A stretch of 40,391 nt of DNA from Eggerthellaceae bacterium. Its GTDB lineage: Bacteria > Actinomycetota > Coriobacteriia > Coriobacteriales > Eggerthellaceae. Positions 24,008-32,187 of the stretch are shown piece by piece. A program made the position numbers and the translations under genes. Position 1 is the stretch's first letter. The number at the start of each line of letters is the position of its first letter. A model generated the notes under the pieces. It saw only the letters and a list, made by a program, of their open reading frames with translations. It was not told the DNA's origin and searched no databases. Where the stretch lies: the NCBI GenBank assembly GCA_900754495.1, contig CAAEDC010000079.1, positions 1 through 40,391 of the forward strand, read 5' to 3'.

Positions 24008-24987
24008 TGAAACATCATTACTGGGAACCGCCTATCGCCCTGTACCTGTTCCTGGGCGGTCTGGCTGGCGGCATTCTGTTCCTGTCCGCCATTTTCAACA
24101 GCTTCGTGATCCCGGGCTACGGCGAGATCTTCGCCTTCCCGGTGCTCATCGCGCTGATCTGCGTGGCCATCGGCTGCGTGTTCCTGATCATCGACCTGGG
24201 CCAGCCCGGCGTGTTCTGGCGCGTATGGACGACGGCGACCTCCATCATCAAGTGGGGCGCCACCTTCCTGGTCATCGCCGCCGTGTTCGCGCTGCTGTAC
24301 CTGCTCGCCTTCCTCGATCAGGCATGGCCGATCTTCGGCGGGCTCTCGCAGTTCCTGCTGCCGGCCGCTGACTTCTTCCTGATCGTCGCGGGCTTCTTCG
24401 GCCTGTGCATCATGATGTACACCGGCATCATGCTGTCGACCCTGAAGGCGCATGCGTTCTGGGCCACCCCCGCGCTGCCCGTGCTGTTCACGATCTCCGC
24501 TATCTCCACCGGTTGCGCCGCCATCGTGCTGTCCATCGGCGGTTGGCCGGCCCAGATCACGCTCGAGAGCCTGCTCGCTGCGGCGCTCGTGCTGGAGATC
24601 CTGCACATCGTCGACATCGTGCTGGTCATCGCCGAGCTCATCGTGCTGCTGACCATGGTCCTGTCCTTCGCGGGCGCCGGCAACGTGACCGCCAAGAAGG
24701 CCGCGATGCGCTGGATCAAGGGCAGCTACGCCCTGCTGTTCTGGGTGGGCATGGTCTTCCTGGGCCTGCTCGTCCCGCTGATGATGTACATCGGCGGCGG
24801 CCACTCCGCTGCTGCTCAGATCGTGGCTCCCGTGCTGGTTCTGTGCGGCGGCTGCCTGCTCCGCTTCATGGTCGTCAACACCGACGATCGTGCGGACATC
24901 CCGGGCGAGATCCGCTACTACAACCGTGTTGCCAAGCCTGACGCCGAGTTCGTCAAGAAGTGGGAATACGGCAAGAACCTCTTCTAA
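24007..24987 (+). CDS. NrfD/PsrC-type membrane subunit
   Basis: A 326-residue membrane protein with about eight or nine helices. The start MKHHYWEPPIALYLFLGG is typical of NrfD-like proteins, and the helix with FLIIDLGQPG.FWRV matches the conserved quinol-site region of the family. Such subunits anchor the complex and exchange electrons with menaquinol, some also taking part in proton transfer. The ATG at 24007 overlaps the previous stop; the frame is open further upstream only as a shadow. A palindromic element and a strong terminator follow. Confidence 0.93.
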   Translation: MKHHYWEPPIALYLFLGGLAGGILFLSAIFNSFVIPGYGEIFAFPVLIALICVAIGCVFLIIDLGQPGVFWRVWTTATSIIKWGATFLVIAAVFALLYLLAFLDQAWPIFGGLSQFLLPAADFFLIVAGFFGLCIMMYTGIMLSTLKAHAFWATPALPVLFTISAISTGCAAIVLSIGGWPAQITLESLLAAALVLEILHIVDIVLVIAELIVLLTMVLSFAGAGNVTAKKAAMRWIKGSYALLFWVGMVFLGLLVPLMMYIGGGHSAAAQIVAPVLVLCGGCLLRFMVVNTDDRADIPGEIRYYNRVAKPDAEFVKKWEYGKNLF

Positions 24988-24991
24988 TTTC

Positions 24992-25163
24992 GTTCCGCCG
25001 GTCTGACGGCCGGCGGAACTGGCCGCCGCTGCGACCGCCCCTGGCACCCGATCTTCGCGCGATCCCGGGAGCTTGCGTACCGAAGTACGCGGCGCCCCCG
25101 CGATCCCGCGAATCTCGGGCACCAGGGGCACCCTCGCTGTCTCTACGAACGACCAGGGAGCGG
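24992..25163. repeat. Nested palindromic intergenic element, copy 2
   Basis: After the NrfD-type gene. The outer hairpin GTTCCGCCGG/CCGGCGGAAC (24992-25019) is followed by TGGCCG and CGCTGCG as in copy 1. The large palindrome (25037-25129) has outer arms GCCCCTGG/CCAGGGGC, inner pairs TTCGCG/CGCGAA-type and GATC/GATC, and the centre GCGTACCGAAGTACGC (25075-25090). CCTCGCTG and ACGAACGACC follow. Arms differ from copy 1, but pairing and centre are conserved. A shorter relative lies at 29469-29522. Confidence 0.85.
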
Positions 25164-25184
25164 GCGGTGGCTGGGAGAAGCGCT

Positions 25185-25224
25185 AACGGGGGTGCGGCCT
25201 TTCGGTCGGGCCCCCGTTTGTTTA
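25185..25224 (+). terminator. Rho-independent terminator of the molybdopterin complex operon
   Basis: CGGGGGTGCGGCC (25187-25199) pairs with GGTCGGGCCCCCG (25204-25216) around a TTTC loop, followed by TTTGTTTA. About 200 bases after the NrfD-type gene. Confidence 0.8.
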
Positions 25225-25287
25225 GGCTCGCCGTCCTGGTGGAAGGATGCTGCGGTATCCGGCGCGGGACGGCGAGCCTAAGCAAAC
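25216..25287. promoter_or_regulatory. 21-bp inverted repeat before the CCG-protein gene
   Basis: Arms 25216-25236 and 25267-25287 are inverted copies with one mismatch; the shared core is TTAGGCTCGCCGTCC. The left arm starts exactly where the preceding terminator stem ends and includes its T-rich tail; the right arm ends 16 bases before the ATG at 25304. It may be a regulator site, an attenuator-like RNA stem or a repeat. Confidence 0.6.
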
Positions 25288-25303
25288 GGAAAAGGGGGTT
25301 GCA

Positions 25304-26260
25304 ATGTCTGGATATGTGTACGACGACGCGCTGACGGGGAGCTGCGTCACCTGCGGGTATCCCGAGCTTTCGGCTTGGGTGGAGCCTCCTCGCAAACCCG
25401 AGGGGGAGGACGCTCCGGTCAAGTCGCTGTACTTCCCGGGGTGCTCGTTCATCAACTACTCGCTGCCGCTGGTCCAGGCTGTCTACGATCTTTTGAAGGG
25501 CGCCGGCCGCGTGGACGGCGTGTCGCTGGTGTGCTGCGGCAAGATCCTGCAGTACGAGCCCAACGGCAAGGAGATCCGTGCGGCGCACGAGGCACAGCTG
25601 CGCGAGCATATCCTGGATGCCGGCGTCGAGCGCATCATCACCGCCTGCCCCAACTGCGTGAAGGCCCTGCGCGCCCTGCTGGCCGCCGACGAGCGCACCG
25701 CCGGCGTGGAGGTCGTCCCGCTTCCGGTGGAGCTGGCGGATATGGGCTACCGCATCGATGTCGAGGTGGCGCGCAAGATGGTCGCCGCCGCGGTTCCGGA
25801 TTCCGAGGCGGCATCCGGCGGGCTTCCGCATTTCGCCCCGCATGATTCCTGCCCCGACCGTGACACGGGCGAGTTCGCCGACGGCGTCCGCGCCCTGCTT
25901 CCCGAGGAGACGATCCGCGAGGCCGAGCATAACCGTCGTCGGTCGTTCTGCTGCGGCTCGCTGCTGCGCGCCGCCGGCAAGCCCGAGCGCGCCTCTGAGC
26001 AGTCGCGCAAGCATGGCGAGGAGGCGGTCGCCGCTAAGGCGGACGCGATCGTGACCGCCTGCATGAGCTGCACCTTCCTCCTGTCGAAGGAGCAGCACGA
26101 CGTTCCGGTGTTCCACTACCTTGAGCTGCTGTACGACTGGCGCATCGATTGGGAGAGCACCCCGCCCTACATGACGCTGCGCTTCCTGTTCGACGAGCCC
26201 GCGCCTTCCGAGGAGTCGCGCCGGACGTTCGTCGGCCTGGATTCCGACAGCGCCGAATAG
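25304..26260 (+). CDS. Double CCG-domain iron-sulfur protein (HdrB/LutA/GlpC-like)
   Basis: A 318-residue protein with two complete cysteine-rich CCG domains: Cys47, Cys77-Cys78 (CCG at 77-79) and Cys115/Cys118; then Cys183, Cys216-Cys217 (CCG at 216-218) and Cys253/Cys256. In HdrB such domains bind non-cubane [4Fe-4S] clusters and handle disulfides; relatives in LutA and GlpC pass electrons to quinones. A further CVTC pair lies at residues 14-17. The ATG at 25304 follows AAAAGGGGG and was preferred to the upstream ATG at 25247, which would start inside the inverted repeat. It leads a cluster with a molybdopterin enzyme 21 bases downstream and is probably its electron partner. Confidence 0.88.
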   Translation: MSGYVYDDALTGSCVTCGYPELSAWVEPPRKPEGEDAPVKSLYFPGCSFINYSLPLVQAVYDLLKGAGRVDGVSLVCCGKILQYEPNGKEIRAAHEAQLREHILDAGVERIITACPNCVKALRALLAADERTAGVEVVPLPVELADMGYRIDVEVARKMVAAAVPDSEAASGGLPHFAPHDSCPDRDTGEFADGVRALLPEETIREAEHNRRRSFCCGSLLRAAGKPERASEQSRKHGEEAVAAKADAIVTACMSCTFLLSKEQHDVPVFHYLELLYDWRIDWESTPPYMTLRFLFDEPAPSEESRRTFVGLDSDSAE

Positions 26261-26281
26261 AACCGACGGAGCCTCACGACA

Positions 26282-28525
26282 ATGCAAGAGATCAAACCTA
26301 CGAACTGCCACTATTGCGGCTATTGCTGCGCGTTCCTGGCGACGGTGGAGGACGGCCGCGTGGTCGACCTGCGCCCCGACCCCACGCGCTATCCGTACGA
26401 CGAGCGCATCCTGGCGGGTTGCCGCCGCTGGCGCATGAACCTCGCCGCCCTCGACGGAGCTGACCGCATCAACCATCCCCTGCGTCGCGTGGGTGAGCGC
26501 GGCGCCAACCAGTGGGAGCGCGTGAGCTGGGACGAGGCGCTCGACGACATCGCCGCACGGCTGAGGGGTCTCGCCGCCGAGCATGGCCCCGAGACGCTGG
26601 CGAGCGCCATCGGCGGGCCGCACGCGTCGTTCTGGCCGCTCCACCGCTTCATGAACCTGTTCGGCAGCCCCAACAACATGGGGATCGGGCAGATCTGCTG
26701 GAACCCGCGCATCTGGATGGACGCGCTCACGTTCGGATGGACGGTCGAGGCCGACATCACGCCCGGACTGACCGAGTGCCTGTTCATCTGGGGCACCAAC
26801 CCCGCGCAGTCGGACAACTCGGCGTTCTGGCGCGCCATCATCCAGTTCTCCAAGACCGAGGCGTCGCTCGTCGTCATCGATCCGCGACGCACGCAGGTCG
26901 CCGCCCTGGCCGATATCTGGCTGCCGGTCCGCCCCGGCACCGACTGCACGCTCGCGCTGGCGTTCATGCATGTGATCATCGAGGAGGGGCTCGTCGACCG
27001 GGCGTTCGTCGATGAGTGGTGCCACGGATTCGAGGAGCTCGCCGAGCATGTGAGGCCCTACACGCCGGCGCGTGCTGCCGAGGAGTGCGGCGTTTCGGAG
27101 GACGATATCGTGCGCGCGGCGCGCCTGTTCGGCTCCGCGCAGGCGGCGGCGCTCGTGTCGGGACGCGGCATCGACCAGGTGGGCGTGAACGTCGCGCCCA
27201 CGCACCGTGCGATCTGCTGCCTGCGCGCCATCACGGGCAACGTCGACAAGCAGGGCGCCTGCGTTCTGGCGGAGGCGAGCGACTTCGTCCCCGAGGTCGA
27301 CATGGAGATGACCGACGCGCTCGCCGCGGAGCACCGCGCCCGGTGTCTCAACACGCAGCGCACGCCGCTGCAGTGCTACGAGGGGTACGGCAAGGCGCGG
27401 GCGCTCACCGAGAAACTGGGCCGCCGTCTGCCGGAGCGCTACCTCACCTCTGCGGCGCCCGACCTCGTGCTGCATGCGATGGAGACGGGCGAGCCGTAGC
27501 CGGTGCGCGCGCTCATCGTCAACGCGACGAACCCGCTTATGACCTACGCCGACACCCATCGCGTCTTCAAGGCGTTCATGGGGCTCGACCTCATCGTGGT
27601 GCTCGACTATTACATGACGCCCACGGCGAGCATCGCCGACTATGTCCTGCCGATCGCGGGGGCCATCGAGCGTCCGATCTTCCAGGTGCACGGCGGCGTG
27701 GCGAACAACGGCTACGGCGGCCCCGCCGCGGTCGCGCCGTACTACGAGCGCCGCACCGACTACGAGGTGTTCCGCGAGCTGGGCATCCGCCTGGGACAGG
27801 CCGACGCGTGGCCCCAGGAGACGCTGGAGGACGCGTTCGCCGCGCAGCTCGCCCCCACCGGTATGGATTGGGAGGATTACTGCCGGATCGGGCTGTACTA
27901 TCAGCCGCCCGCGTACGGAAAGCACCTGATCCCCGGGCCGGATGGCAAGCCGCAGGGCTTCGCCACCGCCACCGGCAAGGTCGAGCTTGCCAGCGAGTTT
28001 CTGCCGCGGGTGGGCGGCACGCGCCTTCCCGAGCCGGGCGGGCACCTTTCGCTGTGCTCCCCCGAGCTGGTCGAGCGCTTCCAGGCGGAGGGCGGGGCGC
28101 ATCTGCGCATGATCACGGGCTCGCGCAAGCAGCCCTACAACGCGTCGATGTACTTCAACAACCCCGAGTTCCGCGCCAAATCGCCCGTGCCGGTCGTCGA
28201 GATGAGCGAGGCGACGGCGAGACGGCTGGGGCTGCATCCGGGCGACACGGTGGAGGTCGCCACCGATCAGGGCAGCGCGCGCTTCGAGCTGGCCACGGCG
28301 CGGATGCGCGACGACCTGGTCAACGTGGATTACGGCTGGTGGCATCCCGAATGGGAGCCGGGCGCGCCCGCGTTCGGCGGCATGTGGGAGTCCAATGTGA
28401 ACTGCCTGACCACCTGCGAGCTGGCAGAGCCGATGATCGGCACGTGGAGCTACAATGACATCGATTGCGTCATCAAGCGCGTCGACGAGCCGATCAGCTG
28501 GCAGAAAGAACGCCAGTCGAACTGA
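26282..28525 (+). pseudogene. Second acetylene-hydratase-like molybdopterin enzyme, interrupted by an in-frame amber codon
   Basis: The frame encodes a DMSO-reductase-superfamily enzyme of about 747 residues, of the same branch as the enzyme at 20498 but without its C-terminal repeats. The first part (405 residues) has the [4Fe-4S] motif (Cys9, Cys12, Cys15 or 16, Cys47), FMNLFGSPNN and QICWNP with Cys139 as likely Mo or W ligand. A TAG at 27497-27499 follows TGEP; the frame then continues without shift with PVRALIVNATNP to 28525, including the complete C-terminal barrel. The neighbour enzyme reads GDPYQVRALIVNATNP at the same site, so a Tyr codon (TAC there) has become TAG. No other damage is visible. 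A GTG at 27503 has no good ribosome site. It may be a fresh nonsense mutation, a sequence error or a suppressed codon. Confidence 0.85.
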
Positions 28526-28600
28526 TAAGATACACCGGCACCGAACGCGCGGCTTCGAGGATCGACGGGCCGCGCCGATAGACGAGGAGGAACGAGCCGT

Positions 28601-29467
28601 ATGGCGGAAAAGAAACAAGCGCTGCTTCTGTTCAGCAAGCCCCCGGTTTCGGGTAGGGTCAAAACGCGCCTGACCATCGAGCACGGCGGGTTCATGACGC
28701 CTGACGAGGCGGCCGACTTCTACAAGCGCTGCCTGTACGATGTGTCCGAGCTGTGCATGCATTCGCTCATCGAGATGCAGCGCGCCAACGACGCGGCGGT
28801 CGCGGCGGATCCCTCCGTCGACAAGATCACCTACGACTTCTTCGTGTCGACGCCCGCCGCCGACATCGACATCATGAAGGCGACCTACGACGAGATCGGC
28901 CCGTGGCCCATGGAGATCCACTACCTCACCGACAAGGGCGCCACGTTCGACGACCATTTCGACTACGCGTTCAAGCAGATCTTCGACGAGGGCTACGAGC
29001 ATATCGTCTCCGTCGGCGGCGACATCCCGACGCTGCCCAAGTCCCACATCAAGCAGTCGTTCCAGTGGCTCGACTACTTCCAGGCATGCGGCACACCGGG
29101 CTTCGTGCAGGCGCCCTGCCAGGAGTGCGGCACGTCGCTGGTGGGCTTCAGCTACAACACGCCCATCAACCACCAGGGCATCTACTACAACATGGACGGT
29201 CGCCCCGCGCTCGACGGCTACGTCGAGAAGCTGAAGGCCGCCAACATCCCGTCCGCGTACTTCTCGCCGGTGGCCGACATCGACGAGCGCACCGACTTGG
29301 CGCACGCCATCTCCTGCATGCGCGCGATCGCCGAGGCGGGCAAGTACCAAAACGACGTGTTCATCCCCCAGCGCGTGCTCGACTGGGTCGACTGGTACGG
29401 CATCACCGTCTCCACCCCGCCCAACGAGGAGCACGACCCGCGCCAGTATCTGGACGAGGTCGAGTAG
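28601..29467 (+). CDS. DUF2064 / TIGR04282-like GT-A-fold transferase
   Basis: A 288-residue protein whose start, ALLLFSKPPVSGRVKTRL, is the nucleotide-sugar-type loop of the DUF2064 family (rSAM/selenodomain-associated transferase 1; related in fold to MobA and CofC nucleotidyltransferases). GGDIPTLPKSHI stands where the family has its metal-binding D-x-P motif, and VADIDERTDL matches the later conserved Asp region. It is about 80 residues longer than typical members, with insertions and a CQEC pair near residue 170. The reaction is not known. GAGGAGG precedes the ATG. It lies 75 bases after the molybdopterin gene and before a radical SAM gene. Confidence 0.78.
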   Translation: MAEKKQALLLFSKPPVSGRVKTRLTIEHGGFMTPDEAADFYKRCLYDVSELCMHSLIEMQRANDAAVAADPSVDKITYDFFVSTPAADIDIMKATYDEIGPWPMEIHYLTDKGATFDDHFDYAFKQIFDEGYEHIVSVGGDIPTLPKSHIKQSFQWLDYFQACGTPGFVQAPCQECGTSLVGFSYNTPINHQGIYYNMDGRPALDGYVEKLKAANIPSAYFSPVADIDERTDLAHAISCMRAIAEAGKYQNDVFIPQRVLDWVDWYGITVSTPPNEEHDPRQYLDEVE

Positions 29468-29468
29468 C

Positions 29469-29522
29469 TCCGTCGGCCTGTTGGCCAACGGAACGCCCCT
29501 CGCTGACGTTACGAACGACCGG
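29469..29522. repeat. Shortened copy of the nested palindromic element
   Basis: Starts just after the stop of the DUF2064 gene. CTCCGTCGGCC and GGCCAACGGAAC form the outer hairpin; then CCCTCGCTGACG and ACGAACGACCGG follow, matching the ends of the element at 24992-25163. The large central palindrome is missing. Confidence 0.65.
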
Positions 29523-29526
29523 TGAG

Positions 29527-29558
29527 TGAGAAAAAGGGACAGTCACTTTTTCTCATTT
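29527..29558. repeat. 32-nt palindromic repeat, GGGACAGTC core, copy 1
   Basis: TGAGAAAAAG pairs with CTTTTTCTCA around the loop GGACAGTCA. The 32-nt sequence is identical to 32188-32219. It lies just before the ribosome-binding region of the radical SAM gene. Confidence 0.9.
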
Positions 29559-29576
29559 TAGAAAGGGATTATCCGC

Positions 29577-30944
29577 ATGAACGATTCCGTTAAGGTGGCG
29601 CACGTCGCCCAGGAGGGGAGCGCCCCGCGCGTTGCCGGTCATCGGCATCTGCACAACACGATCGGCCTGTGCCCGGAGTGCCTGCGCGAGCTGAAGGCCG
29701 ACGTGTACGCCGACGACGAGGGCACCGTGTGGATGGAGCGCACCTGCCCCGACCACGGTCCGCTCACCACGCGCGTGTGGCCCGACGCCGACCACTACCA
29801 GTGGCTGTTGTCCGAGGCGTTTCCCAAGACCAAGCCGCAGAACACCATTCCGGCAAGCGCCCCGTGCCCCTTCGGCTGCGGCACCTGCTCGCGCCATGAG
29901 CGCCGCGGCACGCTGCTCGAGATCGAGGTGACCAAGAGCTGCAACCTGCATTGCCCGGTGTGCTTCATGAGCTCCGAGAACGGCGATGACGATCCCACGA
30001 TGGACGAGATCGACGCCATGTACGACGTCATTGCCAACGCCGTGGGAACCGACGGCGCCGTCCAGCTGACCGGCGGCGAGCCGACCTGCCGCAAGGATTT
30101 GCCCGAGATCATCTACCACGGTCGCGAGAAGGGCTTCTGGGGCATCGAGGTGAACACGAACGGCCTGGTCATCGCGTCGCGTCCGGGATATCTTGAGGAT
30201 CTGGTCGCCGCTGGCCTGACCGGCGTGTACCTATCGTTCGACGGTCTGACCGGCGACGTGTACGAGGGCACCTGCGGGCGGGACATCCTCGATGTCAAGC
30301 TGCGCGTCATCGAGCGCTGCCGCGAGGTGGGCATCCAGTGCGTCCTGTCGGTCGCCGTGGTCGCCGGCCTCAACGACGGCCAGCTGGGGGATCTGCTGCG
30401 CTTCAGCCTGGAGAACTCCGATGTGGTCGCCGGCCTGGCGCTGCAGCCCGCGTTCGTCTCCGGGCGCTTCGAGGCCGAGCGCGCCATGCAGCTGACGGCG
30501 GGCGACGTCATCTTCAAGCTCGCCGAGCAATCCGACGGGCTCATCGAGCCGCGCGACATCTGGCCGCTCGGCTGCTCCAACCCGCTGTGCGACACCGGTG
30601 TGTTCTTGGTCAAGACCGACCAGGCGACCCACGAAAGCGGATTCGTCCCGGCGACGCAGCTGCTCACGCCCGAGGAGTACCGCGAGGGCTACAGCCCCGA
30701 CAGCCCCCAGGGCTCGGTGTTCCTGGACATCCTGACCAAGCGCGGCGTCAAGGTGAACGACGGTCTGTCCGTCATCATCATGAACTACATGGACGCCTGG
30801 TCGATGGACGTGCAGCGTTTGCGCGAGTGCTCGATGATGGTGACCGTTCCCGACGGCCGCGCCATCCCGTTCTGCTCGTATCACCTGACCGACGCCGATG
30901 GGCGCCGCGTGTATCCGCCCTGGTGCAAGGAAGAGCTGCGTTAA
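29577..30944 (+). CDS. COG1964-family radical SAM protein (Tes/MJ0619-like)
   Basis: A 455-residue radical SAM enzyme. The N-terminus shows the family pattern LCPECLRELKADVY then TCPDHGPL (Cys32, Cys35, Cys57), followed by a Cys group at 97, 101 and 104, and the radical SAM motif Cys122-x3-Cys126-x2-Cys129 (SCNLHCPVCFM). GGEPT and ILDVKLRVIERC belong to the barrel. A C-terminal Cys-containing region (CSNPLC, later CSYH and PPWC) probably binds extra clusters. Archaeal relatives methylate a dihydropterin (MJ0619) or couple lipid chains (Tes). The bacterial substrate is unknown; a pterin or lipid would fit family knowledge. It follows the DUF2064 gene, separated by palindromic repeats. Confidence 0.87.
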   Translation: MNDSVKVAHVAQEGSAPRVAGHRHLHNTIGLCPECLRELKADVYADDEGTVWMERTCPDHGPLTTRVWPDADHYQWLLSEAFPKTKPQNTIPASAPCPFGCGTCSRHERRGTLLEIEVTKSCNLHCPVCFMSSENGDDDPTMDEIDAMYDVIANAVGTDGAVQLTGGEPTCRKDLPEIIYHGREKGFWGIEVNTNGLVIASRPGYLEDLVAAGLTGVYLSFDGLTGDVYEGTCGRDILDVKLRVIERCREVGIQCVLSVAVVAGLNDGQLGDLLRFSLENSDVVAGLALQPAFVSGRFEAERAMQLTAGDVIFKLAEQSDGLIEPRDIWPLGCSNPLCDTGVFLVKTDQATHESGFVPATQLLTPEEYREGYSPDSPQGSVFLDILTKRGVKVNDGLSVIIMNYMDAWSMDVQRLRECSMMVTVPDGRAIPFCSYHLTDADGRRVYPPWCKEELR

Positions 30945-30954
30945 TCGTGCGGGC

Positions 30955-31072
30955 GCGGAGCGGAAGGGGCGGGGCTCCGTGCTCAAACAGGTCCTGAGCT
31001 CGCACGAAACGCCCACTGGGCGTTTCGGCTCGTGCGGATACTGCGCGCGGAGCCCTGCCCCTTCCGCTCCGC
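30955..31072. repeat. 118-nt nested palindrome
   Basis: Outer arms 30955-30979 and 31048-31072 are 25 bases long with one mismatch (core GGAGCGGAAGGGGC). An inner perfect 10-bp stem, CGAAACGCCC with GGGCGTTTCG (31005-31027), has a 3-nt loop. It starts eleven bases after the radical SAM stop. It could terminate transcription, or be a mobile-type repeat; no T run follows. Confidence 0.85.
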
Positions 31073-31211
31073 GGCGAGATTATCTTGCTCAGGGACGGGG
31101 GTGTTCGCGCTTTGCGCGAATTGCGAAAGACCGCTTTTGCGCGCGTTCTTTCATATAAGATATGGTCTACTATGCATGCAACAAGAAAAGTGACCAAGAC
31201 GAGGGGTTTAC

Positions 31212-32186
31212 ATGGCTGACTACAGGATCCTTCACGATGACGATCGGTGCGTGAAGTGCGGGTTGTGCGTGGCGTTTTGCCCGTGCAACGTGTTGGAGAT
31301 GAACGACGAGGGGTTTCCGTACGGCGCCCATCCCGATCAGTGCGTCGGGTGCCAAACATGTTCGGGCAACTGCCCGCAGCGCGCGCTGACGATCGAGGCG
31401 ACCGGCGATGCCGTCTATGATCCGTTCGCGGACGAACCGCGCGCCGAGCCGCTGGATAAGGAGCGCCGCGCCGAGCTGGCTGAATACCAGCGCATTATCA
31501 TGGACAAGCTCGATCTGCGCTGGCAGCCGGTTGCCGTGAGCTTGGTCGAGGCGGACGAGCTGCTGCCCGACGTGCCGATGCCTCCGGAGAATCTGCGCTT
31601 CTGCCAGGCGATGATGGCCGCCCGCCGCGGCGCGAGCATCCTCATGCCTCCCAACAAGCATTCCTGCCCCGACGGTACCTCCATCTTCGGCATGACCGGC
31701 GTCCCCGAGAAGCTGGCGACCGGCGAGATCTACGTGCTGTTCCACAAGCTCGACACCGCCGAGGCCGCTGCCCAGATGGTTGCGGAGCGCCCCACGCTGC
31801 CGCCGCATAGCCGCCGCGCCACCTATGTCGCGCCGCTGAACAAGACGGTGCGCGAGCCGGAGGTGGTCGTGTTCACCGGCACGCCCGAGCAGATGATGTG
31901 GCTGTGCATGTCGATGAGCTACTACACCGGCCATCGCTTCGACTTCCATGCGTCGGGCTACAACTCCATGTGCGTGGAGGCGGTGCTCATCCCGATGCGC
32001 GACAACGAGCCCAACATCACGTTCGGCTGTTACGGCTGCCGCGCGGCAAGCGACGTCGGCGAGGACATGATGTTCATGGGCATCCCCACCGACAAGCTGC
32101 CCACCGTGGCGAAAGGCTTGACCGAGCTTGCGAAGAAGGCCATCCCACATTCGAGGATGAAGATTTACGTCCCCCCGATCATGTAA
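31212..32186 (+). CDS. Ferredoxin-DUF169 fusion protein
   Basis: A 324-residue cytoplasmic protein. Residues 13-60 contain two [4Fe-4S] motifs, CVKCGLCVAFC (Cys13, 16, 19, 23) and CVGCQTCSGNCP (Cys44, 47, 50, 54). From about residue 85 the rest matches DUF169 (COG2043, archaeal-type uncharacterised proteins): WQPVAVSLVEADE, CQAMMAARRG, CPDGTSIFG and the C-terminal FGCYGCRAASDVGEDMMFMGIP. DUF169 has no proven role. The fusion suggests a redox-linked function with the neighbouring radical SAM and molybdopterin enzymes. ACGAGGGGTTTAC precedes the ATG. The stop codon abuts a palindromic repeat. Confidence 0.88.
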   Translation: MADYRILHDDDRCVKCGLCVAFCPCNVLEMNDEGFPYGAHPDQCVGCQTCSGNCPQRALTIEATGDAVYDPFADEPRAEPLDKERRAELAEYQRIIMDKLDLRWQPVAVSLVEADELLPDVPMPPENLRFCQAMMAARRGASILMPPNKHSCPDGTSIFGMTGVPEKLATGEIYVLFHKLDTAEAAAQMVAERPTLPPHSRRATYVAPLNKTVREPEVVVFTGTPEQMMWLCMSMSYYTGHRFDFHASGYNSMCVEAVLIPMRDNEPNITFGCYGCRAASDVGEDMMFMGIPTDKLPTVAKGLTELAKKAIPHSRMKIYVPPIM

Positions 32187-32187
32187 A

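Noticed and set aside
27497..27499. Pyrrolysine encoded by the amber codon
   Set aside because: No PylRS, tRNA-Pyl or pyrrolysine synthesis genes are in the window, the family is not known to use it, and the paralogue has Tyr at this site. It remains testable only with the whole genome.
24953..29488. A 1511-codon open frame on the minus strand across several genes, and a 1147-codon one at 20417-23860
   Set aside because: Both are mirror images of strongly C/G-ending sense codons of well-recognised genes. Their translations are rich in His, Arg, Ala, Gly and Asp without domains.
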